A stretch of 64,000 bases of DNA from Tenacibaculum sp. 190524A02b (GCF_964036645.1 NZ_OZ038525.1:2378501-2442500), one strand, 5' to 3'. Numbered from the stretch's first letter, positions 37,721-49,361 are shown. The notes: generated by a model not told the origin, from the sequence alone. Translations and numbers: made by a program.

Positions 37721-37742
37721 CGTTACGCACCAAAACGTAACG
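37721..37742. promoter_or_regulatory. Candidate HxlR operator
   Basis: Perfect inverted repeat cgttacg, 8 nt, cgtaacg, in the divergent spacer between the HxlR regulator and the metallo-hydrolase gene. The spacing fits a winged-helix dimer. Inferred from position and symmetry. Confidence 0.65.
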
Positions 37743-37805
37743 TATTGTTTTTTAAGAAATCACATAATAAATTCGCTTTATAATATTAGAAAACACATTT
37801 ATAAA

Positions 37806-38684
37806 ATGAAAAAAACATCCACTCTATTACTATGCATAGTATTTTTCAATTTATCATGCAATACATCATTGCTGCAATTCAAAAATAACAACTATGAACA
37901 AAAGACAAAACTACATTATATTAGGCAAGCCACATCAATACTCGAAATTAGCACAAAAAAGATAATAATTGACCCTGTTTTTGCCCAAAAAGGAGTTCTA
38001 GCTCCTATTCCATTTTCTAACAATAAAAGAAACCCTCTTAATAATTTACCTATCTCAAAAGAAAAAATACTTAAAAATACTGATGCTATTCTTTTAACAC
38101 ATTATCACCCTGATCATTTTGATAGTGTAGCTGAAAACACAATTCCTAAAAATATGAAAATATTTTGCCAACCCTACGATAAAGAAAAACTACAACAAAA
38201 AGGATTTACAAATATTTCTTCTATCCAAAACTCTTTACAGTGGCAAGGAATTAAAATGCAACGTTTCAAAGTACAACATCATGAAGGGGCTACAGGGCTA
38301 CCTCCTTTTGGTGAATCATCGGCTTTCTTAATCGAATTTAAAAAACAAAAAATTTTTATAAGCGGAGATAGTATTTTAGATAAAAAATTAGAGAATATAT
38401 TGGAAAATACAACTCCTCACTATATAATAGCTAACACAGGAGCTTGTACTTTTTCAAAACCAAATCCAGTGTTAACTCCTGGAATGCATATGACATTTAC
38501 TAAAGAAGAACTTATAAATATTTCAAAAATAATCCCTAAAACTAAAATAATCCCAATACATATGGACGCTATTAATCACTGTGGATTAACAAAAAAAGAA
38601 TTACAATCTTACATCAACACACAACACAGCGAAATAAAACACCGAATCATAATTCCAAAAGAAGGTGAAACACTTACCCTTTAA
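37806..38684 (+). CDS. Metallo-beta-lactamase-fold lipoprotein (UlaG-like)
   Basis: 292 residues. A lipoprotein-type signal ends in FFNLSC (Cys18). Metal-binding motifs: LTHYHPDHFDS (HxHxDH, about residues 96-106), VQHHEGATG (about 157), ISGDSI (about 181) and PIHMDAINHC (about 250). This pattern fits UlaG-like hydrolases acting on phospho- or acyl-substrates. The physiological substrate is unknown. Probably controlled by the divergent HxlR protein. Confidence 0.82.
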   Translation: MKKTSTLLLCIVFFNLSCNTSLLQFKNNNYEQKTKLHYIRQATSILEISTKKIIIDPVFAQKGVLAPIPFSNNKRNPLNNLPISKEKILKNTDAILLTHYHPDHFDSVAENTIPKNMKIFCQPYDKEKLQQKGFTNISSIQNSLQWQGIKMQRFKVQHHEGATGLPPFGESSAFLIEFKKQKIFISGDSILDKKLENILENTTPHYIIANTGACTFSKPNPVLTPGMHMTFTKEELINISKIIPKTKIIPIHMDAINHCGLTKKELQSYINTQHSEIKHRIIIPKEGETLTL

Positions 38685-38687
38685 AAG

Positions 38688-38724
38688 AAAAAATCTCGAG
38701 GCTATATTAGCTTCGAGATTTTTT
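38688..38724. terminator. Bidirectional terminator
   Basis: 12-bp perfect stem aaaaaatctcga / tcgagatttttt with a 13-nt loop between the converging hydrolase and arginase genes. Confidence 0.9.
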
Positions 38725-38743
38725 GTATTTCAACACAATAATA

Positions 38744-39700
38744 CTATGATAATTCTTTAATTGTCTCTGTAATATCTTCTAAAATTTCAAAAGCAGTTTC
38801 AGCCATTTTATTTCCTTTAAAATCTAATAAAGGATTTACTTCAACAAACTCAACACAAGCTACTTTCTTACTTCTTAGTAATCTATTAATCATATCTTTA
38901 ATTTCTTGGTCATCAAAACCTCTTGGAACTGGAGTACCTGTACCATACGAAATCATATCACAATCCATAGCATCAACATCAAAAGAAACATAAAGCACAT
39001 CACACTCACTAAGCTTATCAAGAGCTTCATCAATACAAGTTTCTAAACCTCTAAAACGAACTTCTGCTACTTGGTAATTCTTAATACCATGCTTTTCCAT
39101 TTGTTTGTTTTCTGGTTCTTCTGTATCTCTTACCCCAAAAAACACGACATCCTCTGGATTAACTTTTTGTCCAAAAACACCAATATTTTTCATTCTATCC
39201 CAATACTCTGCCGTCTCTCTATCAACATCGTTAATCTGACAATCTAGGTTATCATCAGCTATTACTGCAGCTAAAGGCATTCCATGAATATTACCTGAAG
39301 GAGAAGTATAAGGTGAATGCAGGTCACCATGAGCATCTATCCAGATTACTCCTACTCTCTTGGTTGAATTTGCTGCTTTAACACCACTAATAGTTCCCAA
39401 AGCAGAAGAGTGATCTCCAGATAAAACAATAGGAAACTTACCTTCTTGTAAATTAACTTTCACATGATTTGATAATCTTTTACACTGATTAAAAACATTA
39501 CCAATTCTTTTAGCAAAAGAATTATTTACTTTATTGTAAATAGACTCGTTTTCTGTTATTACATCTTCAAATTCATGCTCTTCGAAATAACTACTTTTCT
39601 TATTAATTGCTGCTATTTCTATAGCATCTATCCCCATATCAGAACCTCTAGTACCTGCTCCAATATCTGATCTATTTTTTATAATCTTTATTTCTTTCAT
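38744..39700 (-). CDS. Arginase
   Basis: 318 residues of the ureohydrolase family, hydrolysing arginine to ornithine and urea. Manganese-binding motifs: SGDHSSALG (about residues 107-115), WIDAHGDLHSPYTSP (about 131-145) and SFDVDAMDCD (about 230-240). I start at MKEIKIIK (39700). The longer frame upstream to 39733 would be encoded by the stem of the gltA terminator and gives an unnatural MTFFVVLIFF start. Agmatinase or formiminoglutamase are less likely given the overall length and TSPSGNIHGMPLA. Downstream of gltA on the same strand. Confidence 0.88.
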   Translation of the reverse strand: MKEIKIIKNRSDIGAGTRGSDMGIDAIEIAAINKKSSYFEEHEFEDVITENESIYNKVNNSFAKRIGNVFNQCKRLSNHVKVNLQEGKFPIVLSGDHSSALGTISGVKAANSTKRVGVIWIDAHGDLHSPYTSPSGNIHGMPLAAVIADDNLDCQINDVDRETAEYWDRMKNIGVFGQKVNPEDVVFFGVRDTEEPENKQMEKHGIKNYQVAEVRFRGLETCIDEALDKLSECDVLYVSFDVDAMDCDMISYGTGTPVPRGFDDQEIKDMINRLLRSKKVACVEFVEVNPLLDFKGNKMAETAFEILEDITETIKELS

Positions 39701-39721
39701 ATTAAAAAATATAAGTACAAC

Positions 39722-39757
39722 AAAAAATGTCATTTAATAAATTAAATGACATTTTTT
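39722..39757. terminator. Terminator after gltA
   Basis: 15-bp perfect stem aaaaaatgtcattta / taaatgacatttttt, 6 nt after the gltA stop. It also lies just 22 nt before the arginase start codon, so arginase either needs a promoter inside or overlapping this hairpin or is expressed by read-through. Confidence 0.85.
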
Positions 39758-39762
39758 AGTTT

Positions 39763-41049
39763 TTATCTTTTATCTAACTCTACAAAAGGTCTGTAGTTTT
39801 CTCCAGTATATACTTGTCTTGGACGCCCAATAGGTTCCTTACGTAATCTCATTTCTCTCCACTGTGCTATCCAACCTGGTAAACGACCTAAAGCAAACAT
39901 CACTGTAAACATTTCAACAGGAATTCCTAAAGCTCTGTATATTATCCCTGAATAAAAATCTACATTTGGATATAATTTTCTTTTCACAAAGTATTCATCA
40001 TTAAGTGCTTCTTGCTCTAGTCCTTTAGCAATATCTAATATTGGATCTTTAACCCCTAAATCATTTAATACTTCATCAGCCGCCTTTTTAATGATCCTTG
40101 CTCTTGGATCAAAGTTTTTATAAACTCTGTGTCCGAATCCCATTAAACGGAAAGGGTCATTCTTATCCTTAGCTTTAGCCATGTATTTCTTAGTGTCTCC
40201 TCCATCAGCTTTAATTGCTTCTAACATTTCCAATACTGCTTGATTAGCACCACCATGTAAAGGTCCCCATAAAGCTGAAATACCTGCTGATAAAGATGCA
40301 AATAAACCTGCATGAGAAGACCCTACAATTCTTACTGTAGAGGTAGAACAGTTTTGCTCATGATCAGCATGTAAGATTAATAACTTATCTAAAGCATTTA
40401 ATACTATTGGATTGATTTCATATTCTTCATTAGGTTTTTCAAACATCATTTTCATAACATTCTCAACACATCCTAATTTTTTAGATCCGTAATTTAAAGG
40501 TAGCCCTTGCTTTTTACGCATAGTCCAAGCCACCAACACAGGAAATTTACCCATAATTTTAACTATGGCATTATACATATCCTCTTCTGAATCTACATTT
40601 ACAGAAGATGGATTAAACGCAGTCAATGCAGATGTTAAAGATGATAAAACTCCCATTGGGTGTGCATTTCTTGGAAATGCATCTAAAATCTTTTTAATAT
40701 CATCGTCAACTATAGCGTTATCTAAAATATCTCTGTAAAACTTATCCAGTTGTTCCTTATTTGGTAATTCACCAAAAATTAATAAATAAGCAACTTCTAA
40801 AAAATCTGCTTTTTCTGCTAATTCTTCAATCGAATATCCTCTATATCTTAATACTCCTTCCTCTCCATTTAAAAATGTAATAGCACTTTGGCAAGAACCT
40901 GTATTCTTATACCCTGGATCAACAGTTATAATACCACCACTAGCTCCTCTTAGGGTTTTAATATCAATTGCAGTTTCATTTTCTGTCCCTTTAATTAACG
41001 GGAACTCATAAGTGTTTTCGCCAATTTGTAATTTTGCTATATCTGACAT
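39763..41049 (-). CDS. gltA: Citrate synthase
   Basis: 428-residue type II citrate synthase of the TCA cycle. Active-site stretches: HADHEQNCSTSTVR (about residues 233-246), PLHGGANQAVLEML (about 264-277), MGFGHRVYKNFDPRARII (about 303-320, catalytic His) and the Asp in YPNVDFYSG (about 364). Full length, no anomalies. Part of the block of central metabolism genes after the ribosomal operon. Confidence 0.97.
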   Translation of the reverse strand: MSDIAKLQIGENTYEFPLIKGTENETAIDIKTLRGASGGIITVDPGYKNTGSCQSAITFLNGEEGVLRYRGYSIEELAEKADFLEVAYLLIFGELPNKEQLDKFYRDILDNAIVDDDIKKILDAFPRNAHPMGVLSSLTSALTAFNPSSVNVDSEEDMYNAIVKIMGKFPVLVAWTMRKKQGLPLNYGSKKLGCVENVMKMMFEKPNEEYEINPIVLNALDKLLILHADHEQNCSTSTVRIVGSSHAGLFASLSAGISALWGPLHGGANQAVLEMLEAIKADGGDTKKYMAKAKDKNDPFRLMGFGHRVYKNFDPRARIIKKAADEVLNDLGVKDPILDIAKGLEQEALNDEYFVKRKLYPNVDFYSGIIYRALGIPVEMFTVMFALGRLPGWIAQWREMRLRKEPIGRPRQVYTGENYRPFVELDKR

Positions 41050-41182
41050 TTTTTATTTTAAAATTTTTATGATTGAAATTAGTTGCGAAGATACCATTTT
41101 TTATAACATTTTAAAAGTTGGTATACATCGATTTTGAATATAAAAAAATAAGTTTTATTTATTTATTAATACTTCAAAATAA

Positions 41183-41211
41183 AAGCCTTGTAACTTTATA
41201 TCACAAGGCTT
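41183..41211 (-). terminator. Terminator after eno
   Basis: 9-bp perfect stem aagccttgt / acaaggctt with an 11-nt loop and A/T tracts, 25 nt after the eno stop. Confidence 0.8.
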
Positions 41212-41235
41212 ATTATTTACACATATACTTTTGAT

Positions 41236-42561
<1,326 letters not shown>

Positions 42562-42625
42562 TTACAAATTACTACCCTTTTATTCTTTTATTTTATTGTG
42601 ATTTTGCGAAAACGTTATCAAACAT

Positions 42626-42648
42626 AAATTCCCGCAAAGCGGGAATTT
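42626..42648 (-). terminator. Terminator-like hairpin after carA
   Basis: 10-bp perfect GC-containing stem aaattcccgc / gcgggaattt with a 3-nt loop, 5 nt after the carA stop on the minus strand. The following T run is weak. Confidence 0.75.
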
Positions 42649-42653
42649 AGTTA

Positions 42654-43760
42654 TTATTTCTGTTTTCTAATATTTTCTATAAATTGATCGAATAAATATT
42701 CCGCATCATTAGGCCCAGGACTTGCCTCTGGATGATACTGTACAGAAAAAACATTTTTATTTTTCATTCGAATACCTGCTACAGTATTGTCATTCAAATG
42801 TACATGTGTTATTTCTATATCTGGATGTGCTTCAGTTTCTTCTCTATTAATAGCAAAACCATGATTTTGAGATGTTATTTCTCCTTTTCCTGTAATTAAG
42901 TTTTTAACAGGGTGATTTATTCCACGGTGTCCATTATGCATTTTATATGTCGAAATTCCATTAGCCAATGCAATTACCTGATGACCTAAACATATACCAA
43001 ATAATGGTAAATTCTTCTCTATAATTTCTTTTGCGGTATTTTGAGCATCAACTAAAGGTTCTGGATCACCAGGTCCATTAGAAATAAAGTAACCATCAGG
43101 ATTGAAATCATTCATTTCTTTGAAACTACTATTATAAGGATACACCTTTATATAGGCTCCTCTTTTAGCTAAATTTCTCAAAATATTTTTCTTTATCCCA
43201 ATATCTAATGCAGAAATTTTGATTGGAGCATTTTTATCTCCAACAAAATAAGGCTCTTTTGTTGATACTTTAGAAGCTAATTCCAGTCCTTTCATATTAG
43301 GAATATTAGCTAACTTATTTTTTAATTCATCAACTTTATCTACTTCAGTGGATATAATTGCATTCATAGCTCCATTATCCCTAATATATGATACTAATGC
43401 TCTAGTATCAACATCAGAAATAGCTACTAAATTATGTTTTACAAACCAATCCTTTAGGTTACCATCAGAACCAGCTCTTGAATGTGTAAAACTAAAATTT
43501 CTACATATTAATCCAGAGATTTTAATTCCATCTGACTCAACCTCTTCATCAGAAACCCCATAGTTTCCAATATGAGCATTAGTTGTTACCATTAACTGTC
43601 CAAAATAAGATGGATCAGTGAAAACTTCTTGGTAACCTGTCATTCCTGTATTAAAACAAATCTCACCTGTTGAAGTACCTTCTATTCCAATAGATTTACC
43701 ATAGAATACAGTTCCATCTGCTAATAAGACTAATGCTTTTTTACGTGCCTGATATTTCAT
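42654..43760 (-). CDS. carA: Carbamoyl phosphate synthase small subunit
   Basis: 368-residue glutaminase subunit that hands ammonia to CarB for arginine and pyrimidine synthesis. N-terminal CPSase domain (ADGTVFYGKSIGIEGTSTGE, INFTGMTGYQE-type motif read here as CFNTGMTGYQEVFTDPSY). The class I amidotransferase triad is present: nucleophile Cys in FGICLGHQVIALANG (about 260) and His-Glu in VQYHPEASPGP (about 344-348). carB is not in this window. A -7 box TATTTTTG (43787-43794, minus) lies upstream. Confidence 0.96.
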   Translation of the reverse strand: MKYQARKKALVLLADGTVFYGKSIGIEGTSTGEICFNTGMTGYQEVFTDPSYFGQLMVTTNAHIGNYGVSDEEVESDGIKISGLICRNFSFTHSRAGSDGNLKDWFVKHNLVAISDVDTRALVSYIRDNGAMNAIISTEVDKVDELKNKLANIPNMKGLELASKVSTKEPYFVGDKNAPIKISALDIGIKKNILRNLAKRGAYIKVYPYNSSFKEMNDFNPDGYFISNGPGDPEPLVDAQNTAKEIIEKNLPLFGICLGHQVIALANGISTYKMHNGHRGINHPVKNLITGKGEITSQNHGFAINREETEAHPDIEITHVHLNDNTVAGIRMKNKNVFSVQYHPEASPGPNDAEYLFDQFIENIRKQK

Positions 43761-43798
43761 TTAGTGTGTGTTGTGTATTTCGGTTGCAAAAATATATA

Positions 43799-43834
43799 AA
43801 AAAAGGGATAAACATTAAATGCCCATCCCTTTTA
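43799..43834 (-). terminator. Terminator of the alpha ribosomal operon
   Basis: 9-bp stem aaaagggat / atccctttt with a 15-nt loop and T run on the minus strand, between rplQ and carA. Confidence 0.75.
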
Positions 43835-43858
43835 TATGATTGATAAAAATTTTCATTT

Positions 43859-44335
43859 TTATTCTTCTTCTTGTGAAGTTGGAGTTTCAACTGGAGCAGC
43901 AACAGCCGCTTTCTTACCTCCACGACGACTACGGCGTGTAGTTTTCTTAGCTTTGTTGCCTTTAGGATTGTATAACTCGTTGTAATCAACTAATTCAACC
44001 ATAGCCATTGGAGCGTTATCTCCTTGACGATTTCCTAATTTTATTATACGAACATAACCTCCTGGTCTATCTCCTACTTTTACAGAAATTTCTTTAAATA
44101 ATTCTGTAACAGCAAATTTGTTACGTAAGTAACTGAATACTACACGACGATTGTGAGTTGTATCATCCTTAGATTTTGTAATTAAAGGTTCAACAAACTT
44201 ACGTAAAGCTTTAGCTTTAGCTTCTGTAGTATTAATGCGCTTATGTTCAATTAATGAACAAGCCATGTTTGATAACATTGCTTTTCTATGCGCAGTCTTT
44301 CTTCCTAAATGATTAAATTTCTTTCCGTGTCTCAT
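43859..44335 (-). CDS. rplQ: 50S ribosomal protein L17
   Basis: 158 residues. The L17 core ([59 protein letters not shown]) ends near residue 120. A tail follows that is first basic ([13 protein letters not shown]) and then acidic (TPTSQEEE), longer than the 127-residue E. coli protein and common in Bacteroidota. Last ribosomal gene of the superoperon. Confidence 0.97.
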   Translation of the reverse strand: MRHGKKFNHLGRKTAHRKAMLSNMACSLIEHKRINTTEAKAKALRKFVEPLITKSKDDTTHNRRVVFSYLRNKFAVTELFKEISVKVGDRPGGYVRIIKLGNRQGDNAPMAMVELVDYNELYNPKGNKAKKTTRRSRRGGKKAAVAAPVETPTSQEEE

Positions 44336-44397
44336 GACATTTGGGTTTAGCTTTCATCTTGCTTCAACTCATTAATTGAGGAGCAAAATATGAAAGG

Positions 44398-45390
44398 TTA
44401 ATCTCTATCTAATTTGTATTTGCTTAAATCCATTCCGAAATTTAAACCTTTGTTAATCACTAACTCTTCTAATTCTGTTAATGATTTTTTACCAAAGTTT
44501 CTGAACTTCATTAAATCACTTTTGTTAAACGATACTAAATCTCCTAAAGTATCAACTTCGGCTGCTTTTAAACAGTTTAATGCACGTACAGATAAATCCA
44601 TATCTACTAACTTAGTCTTTAATAACTGACGCATATGTAATGATTCTTCATCATATGTTTCAGTTTGTGCAATCTCATCCGCTTCTAATGTAATACGCTC
44701 ATCAGAGAATAACATGAAATGGTGAATTAATATTTTAGCAGCTTCTGTTAAAGCGTCCTTAGGATTTATTGATCCATCAGTATCAATATCGAAAACTAAT
44801 TTTTCGTAATCTGTCTTTTGCTCTACACGGAAATTTTCTATTGCATACTTTACATTCTTAATAGGAGTGTAAATAGAATCAGTAAAAATAGTTCCTAATG
44901 GAGCTCCGGCTCTTTTATTTTCTTCAGCAGGGACAAATCCTCTCCCTTTTTCTATTGTGATTTCAGCATTGAAGCTAACTGACTTATCCATGTTACATAA
45001 AACTAAATCTGGGTTTAAAACCTGAAACCCTGAAATAAATTTTTGTAAATCACCTGCAGTTAATTGCTCTTGTCCAGATACAGCTATAGAAACTGTTTCT
45101 CTATCAGACTCTTCAATCTGCTTTTTAAAACGAACTTGTTTTAAGTTTAAAATGATTTCTGTAACATCTTCAACAACACCTTCAATAGTTGAAAACTCAT
45201 GATCTACACCATCTACTCTTAATGATGTAATTGCAAAACCTTCTAAAGAAGATAATAATACTCTTCTTAAAGCATTCCCTACCGTTAAACCGAAACCTGG
45301 CTCTAAAGGTCTGAACTCAAATCTACCTGTAAAATCAGTAGATTCAACCATTATTACTTTATCTGGTTTTTGAAAATTTAAAATTGCCAT
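44398..45390 (-). CDS. rpoA: RNA polymerase subunit alpha
   Basis: 330 residues. N-terminal assembly domain ([35 protein letters not shown]) and C-terminal alpha-CTD (about 250-330; [35 protein letters not shown]). Standard length. Lies between rpsD and rplQ as in most bacteria. Confidence 0.98.
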   Translation of the reverse strand: MAILNFQKPDKVIMVESTDFTGRFEFRPLEPGFGLTVGNALRRVLLSSLEGFAITSLRVDGVDHEFSTIEGVVEDVTEIILNLKQVRFKKQIEESDRETVSIAVSGQEQLTAGDLQKFISGFQVLNPDLVLCNMDKSVSFNAEITIEKGRGFVPAEENKRAGAPLGTIFTDSIYTPIKNVKYAIENFRVEQKTDYEKLVFDIDTDGSINPKDALTEAAKILIHHFMLFSDERITLEADEIAQTETYDEESLHMRQLLKTKLVDMDLSVRALNCLKAAEVDTLGDLVSFNKSDLMKFRNFGKKSLTELEELVINKGLNFGMDLSKYKLDRD

Positions 45391-45490
45391 ATATTTTTCT
45401 TCGTTTTAATTGTTATCCAGTTGCGCGGTCTATAGGTTTGAAGAAATACGAATAAACCCTTTGGCTGCATACCAATATGTTGTTAATTTA

Positions 45491-46096
45491 TTACTTAGAA
45501 TATAATTCTACGATTAACTGTTCTTTGATGTTTTCTGGTATTTGTAATCTTTCTGGTACTTTTACAAATGTTCCAGCTTTTTGATCAGCATTCCAGCTTA
45601 ACCACTCATATACATTACTATTAGCTGCTAAAGCATTTTCAATTGCTTCTAAAGATTTAGATTTTTCTCTTACAGCAACCACATCTCCAGCTCTTAATCT
45701 GTATGATGGGATATTAACGATATCACCATTAACAGTAATGTGACGGTGAGAAACTAATTGACGCGCAGCTCTTCTAGAGTTAGCAACACCTAAACGGTAA
45801 ACTACATTATCTAAACGAGACTCACATAATTGTAATAAAACCTCACCAGTAATTCCCTTAGAAGATGATGCCTTTTTAAATAAGTTACTGAATTGACGCT
45901 CAAGAATACCATAAGTATACTTAGCTTTTTGCTTTTCCATTAACTGGATTGCATATTCAGATTTTTTTCCTCTTCTTTTACCTACTCCATGTTGTCCTGG
46001 AGGGTAATTTCTTTTTTCGAAGTTTTTATCATCTCCGAAGATTGCTTCACCAAACTTACGAGCAATCTTAGTTTTTGGTCCTGTATATCTTGCCAT
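45491..46096 (-). CDS. rpsD: 30S ribosomal protein S4
   Basis: 201 residues with the S4 RNA-binding domain ([40 protein letters not shown]). The N terminus [20 protein letters not shown] is of the Bacteroidota type without the zinc-binding cysteines. S4 is the usual autoregulator of the alpha operon. A folded spacer lies directly upstream (46097-46240). Confidence 0.98.
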   Translation of the reverse strand: MARYTGPKTKIARKFGEAIFGDDKNFEKRNYPPGQHGVGKRRGKKSEYAIQLMEKQKAKYTYGILERQFSNLFKKASSSKGITGEVLLQLCESRLDNVVYRLGVANSRRAARQLVSHRHITVNGDIVNIPSYRLRAGDVVAVREKSKSLEAIENALAANSNVYEWLSWNADQKAGTFVKVPERLQIPENIKEQLIVELYSK

Positions 46097-46210
46097 TTCT
46101 AATTAATTGAGTAGGGATTATGAATTAAGGCTTACTCCTTCGATAATCTTATTTCCTACTTAGGTTAAAATTTATACTTTAAAGTTTACCTATATAATAG
46201 ATAAACAAAA

Positions 46211-46240
46211 GTATAAACTGAAACTAGTTCAGCTTATACT
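46211..46240 (-). promoter_or_regulatory. Hairpin at the rpsK-rpsD junction
   Basis: On the minus strand, 12-bp stem GTATAAGCTGAA / TTCAGTTTATAC (one G-U pair) with a 4-nt loop. The first arm contains the rpsK stop codon. A second potential pairing (46110-46121 with 46143-46160) follows before rpsD. The 137-nt spacer is longer than others in the operon. Candidate attenuator or S4 target; also contains a -7-like TACTTTTG (46206-46213). Confidence 0.5.
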
Positions 46241-46620
46241 CTTCTTCTTTTAGGTGGACGACATCCATTATGAGGAATTGGAGTAACATCAATAATTTCT
46301 GTTACTTCTATACCTGAATTATGAATAGATCTTATTGCAGATTCTCTACCGTTACCTGGTCCTTTTACATATACTTTAACTTTACGTAATCCAGCTTCTT
46401 TTGCTACAGAAGCACAATCTTCTGCTGCTAACTGAGCTGCATAAGGAGTATTTTTCTTAGATCCTCTAAAGCCCATTTTACCAGCTGAAGACCAAGAGAT
46501 AACATCTCCTTTTTTGTTTGTTAAAGATATAATTATATTGTTGAATGATGCAGTAACGTGTGCTTCACCTACTGACTCAATTACAACTTTACGTTTCTTT
46601 GTTACTTTAGACTTTGCCAT
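46234..46620 (-). CDS. rpsK: 30S ribosomal protein S11
   Basis: 128 residues. Family stretches: [57 protein letters not shown] and the C-terminal [16 protein letters not shown]. Standard length. Its stop codon lies in the stem of a hairpin that starts the spacer to rpsD. Confidence 0.98.
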   Translation of the reverse strand: MAKSKVTKKRKVVIESVGEAHVTASFNNIIISLTNKKGDVISWSSAGKMGFRGSKKNTPYAAQLAAEDCASVAKEAGLRKVKVYVKGPGNGRESAIRSIHNSGIEVTEIIDVTPIPHNGCRPPKRRRV

Positions 46621-46653
46621 GATTCTTTACTATTAGTAAAAATAATCTAACGA

Positions 46654-47019
46654 TTATTTTTTCTTGTTAGCTACAGTTTTTCTCTTACCTTTTCTTGTAC
46701 GAGAGTTATTCTTAGTTCTTTGACCTCTTAATGGTAATCCAAGTCTGTGACGAATACCTCTTTGACATCCGATGTCCATTAAACGCTTAATGTTTAATTG
46801 AACTTCAGAACGTAACTCACCCTCTATTGTGTAAGTTCCAACTTGCTCACGAATTGCTGCAATTTGATCATCAGTCCAATCTTGAACTTTGATACTCTCA
46901 TCTATTTTTGCTTCTGCTAAGATTTCTTTAGCTCTGCTTCTTCCTATACCAAAGATGTAAGTTAAAGCAATAACTCCTCTTTTATTCTTTGGAATATCAA
47001 TACCTGCGATTCTAGCCAT
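46654..47019 (-). CDS. rpsM: 30S ribosomal protein S13
   Basis: 121 residues: [32 protein letters not shown] and the C-terminal [19 protein letters not shown], which contacts the decoding region. Two nt separate its start from the rpmJ stop. Confidence 0.98.
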   Translation of the reverse strand: MARIAGIDIPKNKRGVIALTYIFGIGRSRAKEILAEAKIDESIKVQDWTDDQIAAIREQVGTYTIEGELRSEVQLNIKRLMDIGCQRGIRHRLGLPLRGQRTKNNSRTRKGKRKTVANKKK

Positions 47020-47021
47020 AA

Positions 47022-47138
47022 CTACCCTTGTCTTTGTTTAAATCTAGGATTCTTTTTATTTATTACATATAATCTGCCCTTTCTGCGTACAATTTTGCAG
47101 TCGGCACTTCTTTTCTTTAATGATGCTCTTACTTTCAT
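47022..47138 (-). CDS. rpmJ: 50S ribosomal protein L36 (zinc-free form)
   Basis: 38 residues, translated directly from the minus strand: begins [20 protein letters not shown] and ends NPRFKQRQG. Only one of the zinc ligands of the C+ form (CX2CX12CX4H) remains (Cys14); the first and third Cys and the His are replaced (Arg, Asn, Phe). This is the C-minus variant. It sits in the normal place between infA and rpsM. Confidence 0.95.
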   Translation of the reverse strand: MKVRASLKKRSADCKIVRRKGRLYVINKKNPRFKQRQG

Positions 47139-47150
47139 CAGTTTTGTTTT

Positions 47151-47366
47151 TTAATATCTGTAAGTAATTCTTGCCTTCGATAAATCATAAGGACTCATTT
47201 CAAGCTTTACCTTATCACCAGGTAATAATTTTATATAGTGCATACGCATTTTCCCTGAAATGTGAGCCGTAACAATATGCCCATTTTCTAACTCTACACG
47301 AAACATTGCATTTGATAATGCTTCTGTTATTGTTCCATCTTGTTGAATTGCTGGTTGCTTAGCCAT
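47151..47366 (-). CDS. infA: Translation initiation factor IF-1
   Basis: 71-residue OB-fold protein: [40 protein letters not shown] and [14 protein letters not shown]. Starts 1 nt after the secY stop, the standard position in the spc/alpha junction. Confidence 0.97.
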   Translation of the reverse strand: MAKQPAIQQDGTITEALSNAMFRVELENGHIVTAHISGKMRMHYIKLLPGDKVKLEMSPYDLSKARITYRY

Positions 47367-47367
47367 A

Positions 47368-48693
47368 TTACTTTAATGATTTTCTATTACTATTACCTGT
47401 TTTCATTAAACCGTCATAACGGCTATTTAATAAGTATGAGTTTATCTGTTGAATTGTATCAATTGCAACTCCTACCATAATGATTAAAGATGTTCCTCCG
47501 TAAAACATTGCCCAATTTTGAGTAACTCCAAATTTCACAATGATTGCTGGTAAAACCGATAAAGCTGCTAAGAATAAAGATCCTGGAAAAGTTATTCTTG
47601 ATAACACAGAATCTAAGTAATCAGCAGTTTCTTCACCTGGTTTATAACCTGGAACAAAACCATTACTTCTCTTTAAATCTTCTGCCATTTTATTTGTAGG
47701 AATAGTAATTGCCGTATAAAAGTAACTGAAGACAATAATTAAGATAGCAAATATAACATTGTACCATAAACCGAAATTATCAGCTAAACTGTTTAAAGCT
47801 GGAAACTTTTGACCTAATGCCACTGGTAAAAACATAATTGCTTGTGCAAATATAATAGGCATAACTCCTGCTGCATTTAATTTAAGCGGGATATACTGTC
47901 TAGCTCCATCAACATCTTTAATGTTAGTAACTGCAGTACGTCTTGCATACTGTACGGCCACTTTTCGAACAGCTGTAACTAATAATACTGTTAATAAAAT
48001 TACTACAAACCAAACTATTAATTCTATTAAAATCATCATGATTCCACCACCTCCAGCATTTTCAGTTTTAGAAACTACTTCTTGTAAAAATGCTACTGGA
48101 AAGTTTGCGATAATACCAACAGTAATTAATAATGAAATTCCATTACCAACTCCTTTATCGGTAATTCTTTCACCTAACCACATAGCAAAAATTGTTCCTG
48201 CTGTTAATAATATCATTGATGATACCCAAAACGTTAAACCAGGTACTAAAAACGCAGAATCAGGTAACCCGAACTGAGTTTTAATTGCTGTGATATATGT
48301 TGGTCCTTGAACTAAAGTTATTAAGATGGTTAACCATCTTGTAATTTGTGTAATCTTTTTTCTTCCACTTTCACCATCTTTTTGAAGTTTTTGTAAGTAA
48401 GGAACTGCTATTCCCATTAATTGAACTACAATAGATGCTGAAATGTAAGGCATAATACCAAGTGCCATTACTGACGCTCTAGCAAATGCACCTCCTGTAA
48501 ATGCGTTTAATAAACCTAAAAGACCACCTCCTGCTTGATCTTTTAATGCCGCTAATTGTGTAGGATCTATTCCTGGTAAGGGAACAGCTGCCATAAAACG
48601 ATACACAGCAATTAAACCAATAGTTAAAAGTATTTTTTCTTTTAACTCTTCAATTTTGAAAATGTCTCTTAAAGTATTTATAAAATTCATCAT
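47368..48693 (-). CDS. secY: Preprotein translocase subunit SecY
   Basis: 441-residue channel subunit of the Sec translocon with ten membrane segments. Signatures: [10 protein letters not shown] (about 34), [20 protein letters not shown] (about 77-96, plug/TM2 region), [12 protein letters not shown] (about 275) and the cytoplasmic loop [20 protein letters not shown] (about 340-359). Full length. Between rplO and infA. The second Met (residue 2) is an equally possible start. Confidence 0.97.
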   Translation of the reverse strand: MMNFINTLRDIFKIEELKEKILLTIGLIAVYRFMAAVPLPGIDPTQLAALKDQAGGGLLGLLNAFTGGAFARASVMALGIMPYISASIVVQLMGIAVPYLQKLQKDGESGRKKITQITRWLTILITLVQGPTYITAIKTQFGLPDSAFLVPGLTFWVSSMILLTAGTIFAMWLGERITDKGVGNGISLLITVGIIANFPVAFLQEVVSKTENAGGGGIMMILIELIVWFVVILLTVLLVTAVRKVAVQYARRTAVTNIKDVDGARQYIPLKLNAAGVMPIIFAQAIMFLPVALGQKFPALNSLADNFGLWYNVIFAILIIVFSYFYTAITIPTNKMAEDLKRSNGFVPGYKPGEETADYLDSVLSRITFPGSLFLAALSVLPAIIVKFGVTQNWAMFYGGTSLIIMVGVAIDTIQQINSYLLNSRYDGLMKTGNSNRKSLK

Positions 48694-48704
48694 TTACAGT
48701 TTTC

Positions 48705-49154
48705 TTATAAGGTTACCGCCTCGCCTCCAGCAGCTTCAATAGCAGCTTTTGCTGTAGCAGTAAATTTATGTACAGTAATATTTAATTTAGCTTTTAACTC
48801 ACCACGACCTAATATTTTCACTAAATCGTTTTTACGAGCTAAACGGTTTTCAACTAATACATCTAAATTCACAGTATCAGTAATTCTACCATTATCTACT
48901 AAACTTTGTAATTTATCTAAATTTACACCAACATATTCTTTTCTATTGATATTTGTGAAACCAAATTTAGGCACACGTCTTTGAAGAGGCATTTGTCCAC
49001 CTTCAAAACCAATTTTACGAGAATATCCTGAACGAGATTTAGCTCCTTTGTGTCCTCTTGTAGAGGTACCTCCATGACCAGAACCTTCTCCACGAGCGAC
49101 TCTTTTACCGCTTTTTGTAGATCCTGCTGCTGGTTTTAAGTTATGTAAACTCAT
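48705..49154 (-). CDS. rplO: 50S ribosomal protein L15
   Basis: 149 residues: LHNLKPAAGSTKSGKRVARG, GHGGTSTRGHKGAKSRSG (the glycine/basic extension that reaches into 23S rRNA) and EGGQMPLQRRVPKFGF. Standard length and place before secY. Confidence 0.97.
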   Translation of the reverse strand: MSLHNLKPAAGSTKSGKRVARGEGSGHGGTSTRGHKGAKSRSGYSRKIGFEGGQMPLQRRVPKFGFTNINRKEYVGVNLDKLQSLVDNGRITDTVNLDVLVENRLARKNDLVKILGRGELKAKLNITVHKFTATAKAAIEAAGGEAVTL

Positions 49155-49167
49155 TTTATATATCTTC

Positions 49168-49350
49168 TTATTTAATTTCTTCTACAGAAACTAAGTGTTG
49201 AACTTTATTAACCATTCCTAAAACTGCAGGAGTAGCGTTATGCTCTACAGTTTGATTCACTTTACGTAATCCTAAAGCCTCTAACGTCAATTTTTGATTT
49301 TTAAGTCGACCTATTTGGCTTTTTACTTGTGTAACTCTAATTTTACTCAT
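49168..49350 (-). CDS. rpmD: 50S ribosomal protein L30
   Basis: 60 residues: [54 protein letters not shown]. Typical bacterial short form, between rpsE and rplO. Confidence 0.97.
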   Translation of the reverse strand: MSKIRVTQVKSQIGRLKNQKLTLEALGLRKVNQTVEHNATPAVLGMVNKVQHLVSVEEIK

Positions 49351-49361
49351 CGTCTTAAAAT

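Noticed and set aside
39701..39733. N-terminal extension of arginase (MTFFVVLIFF)
   Set aside because: The extension is encoded by the gltA terminator stem and is unlike the family; the Met at 39700 starts the conserved protein.
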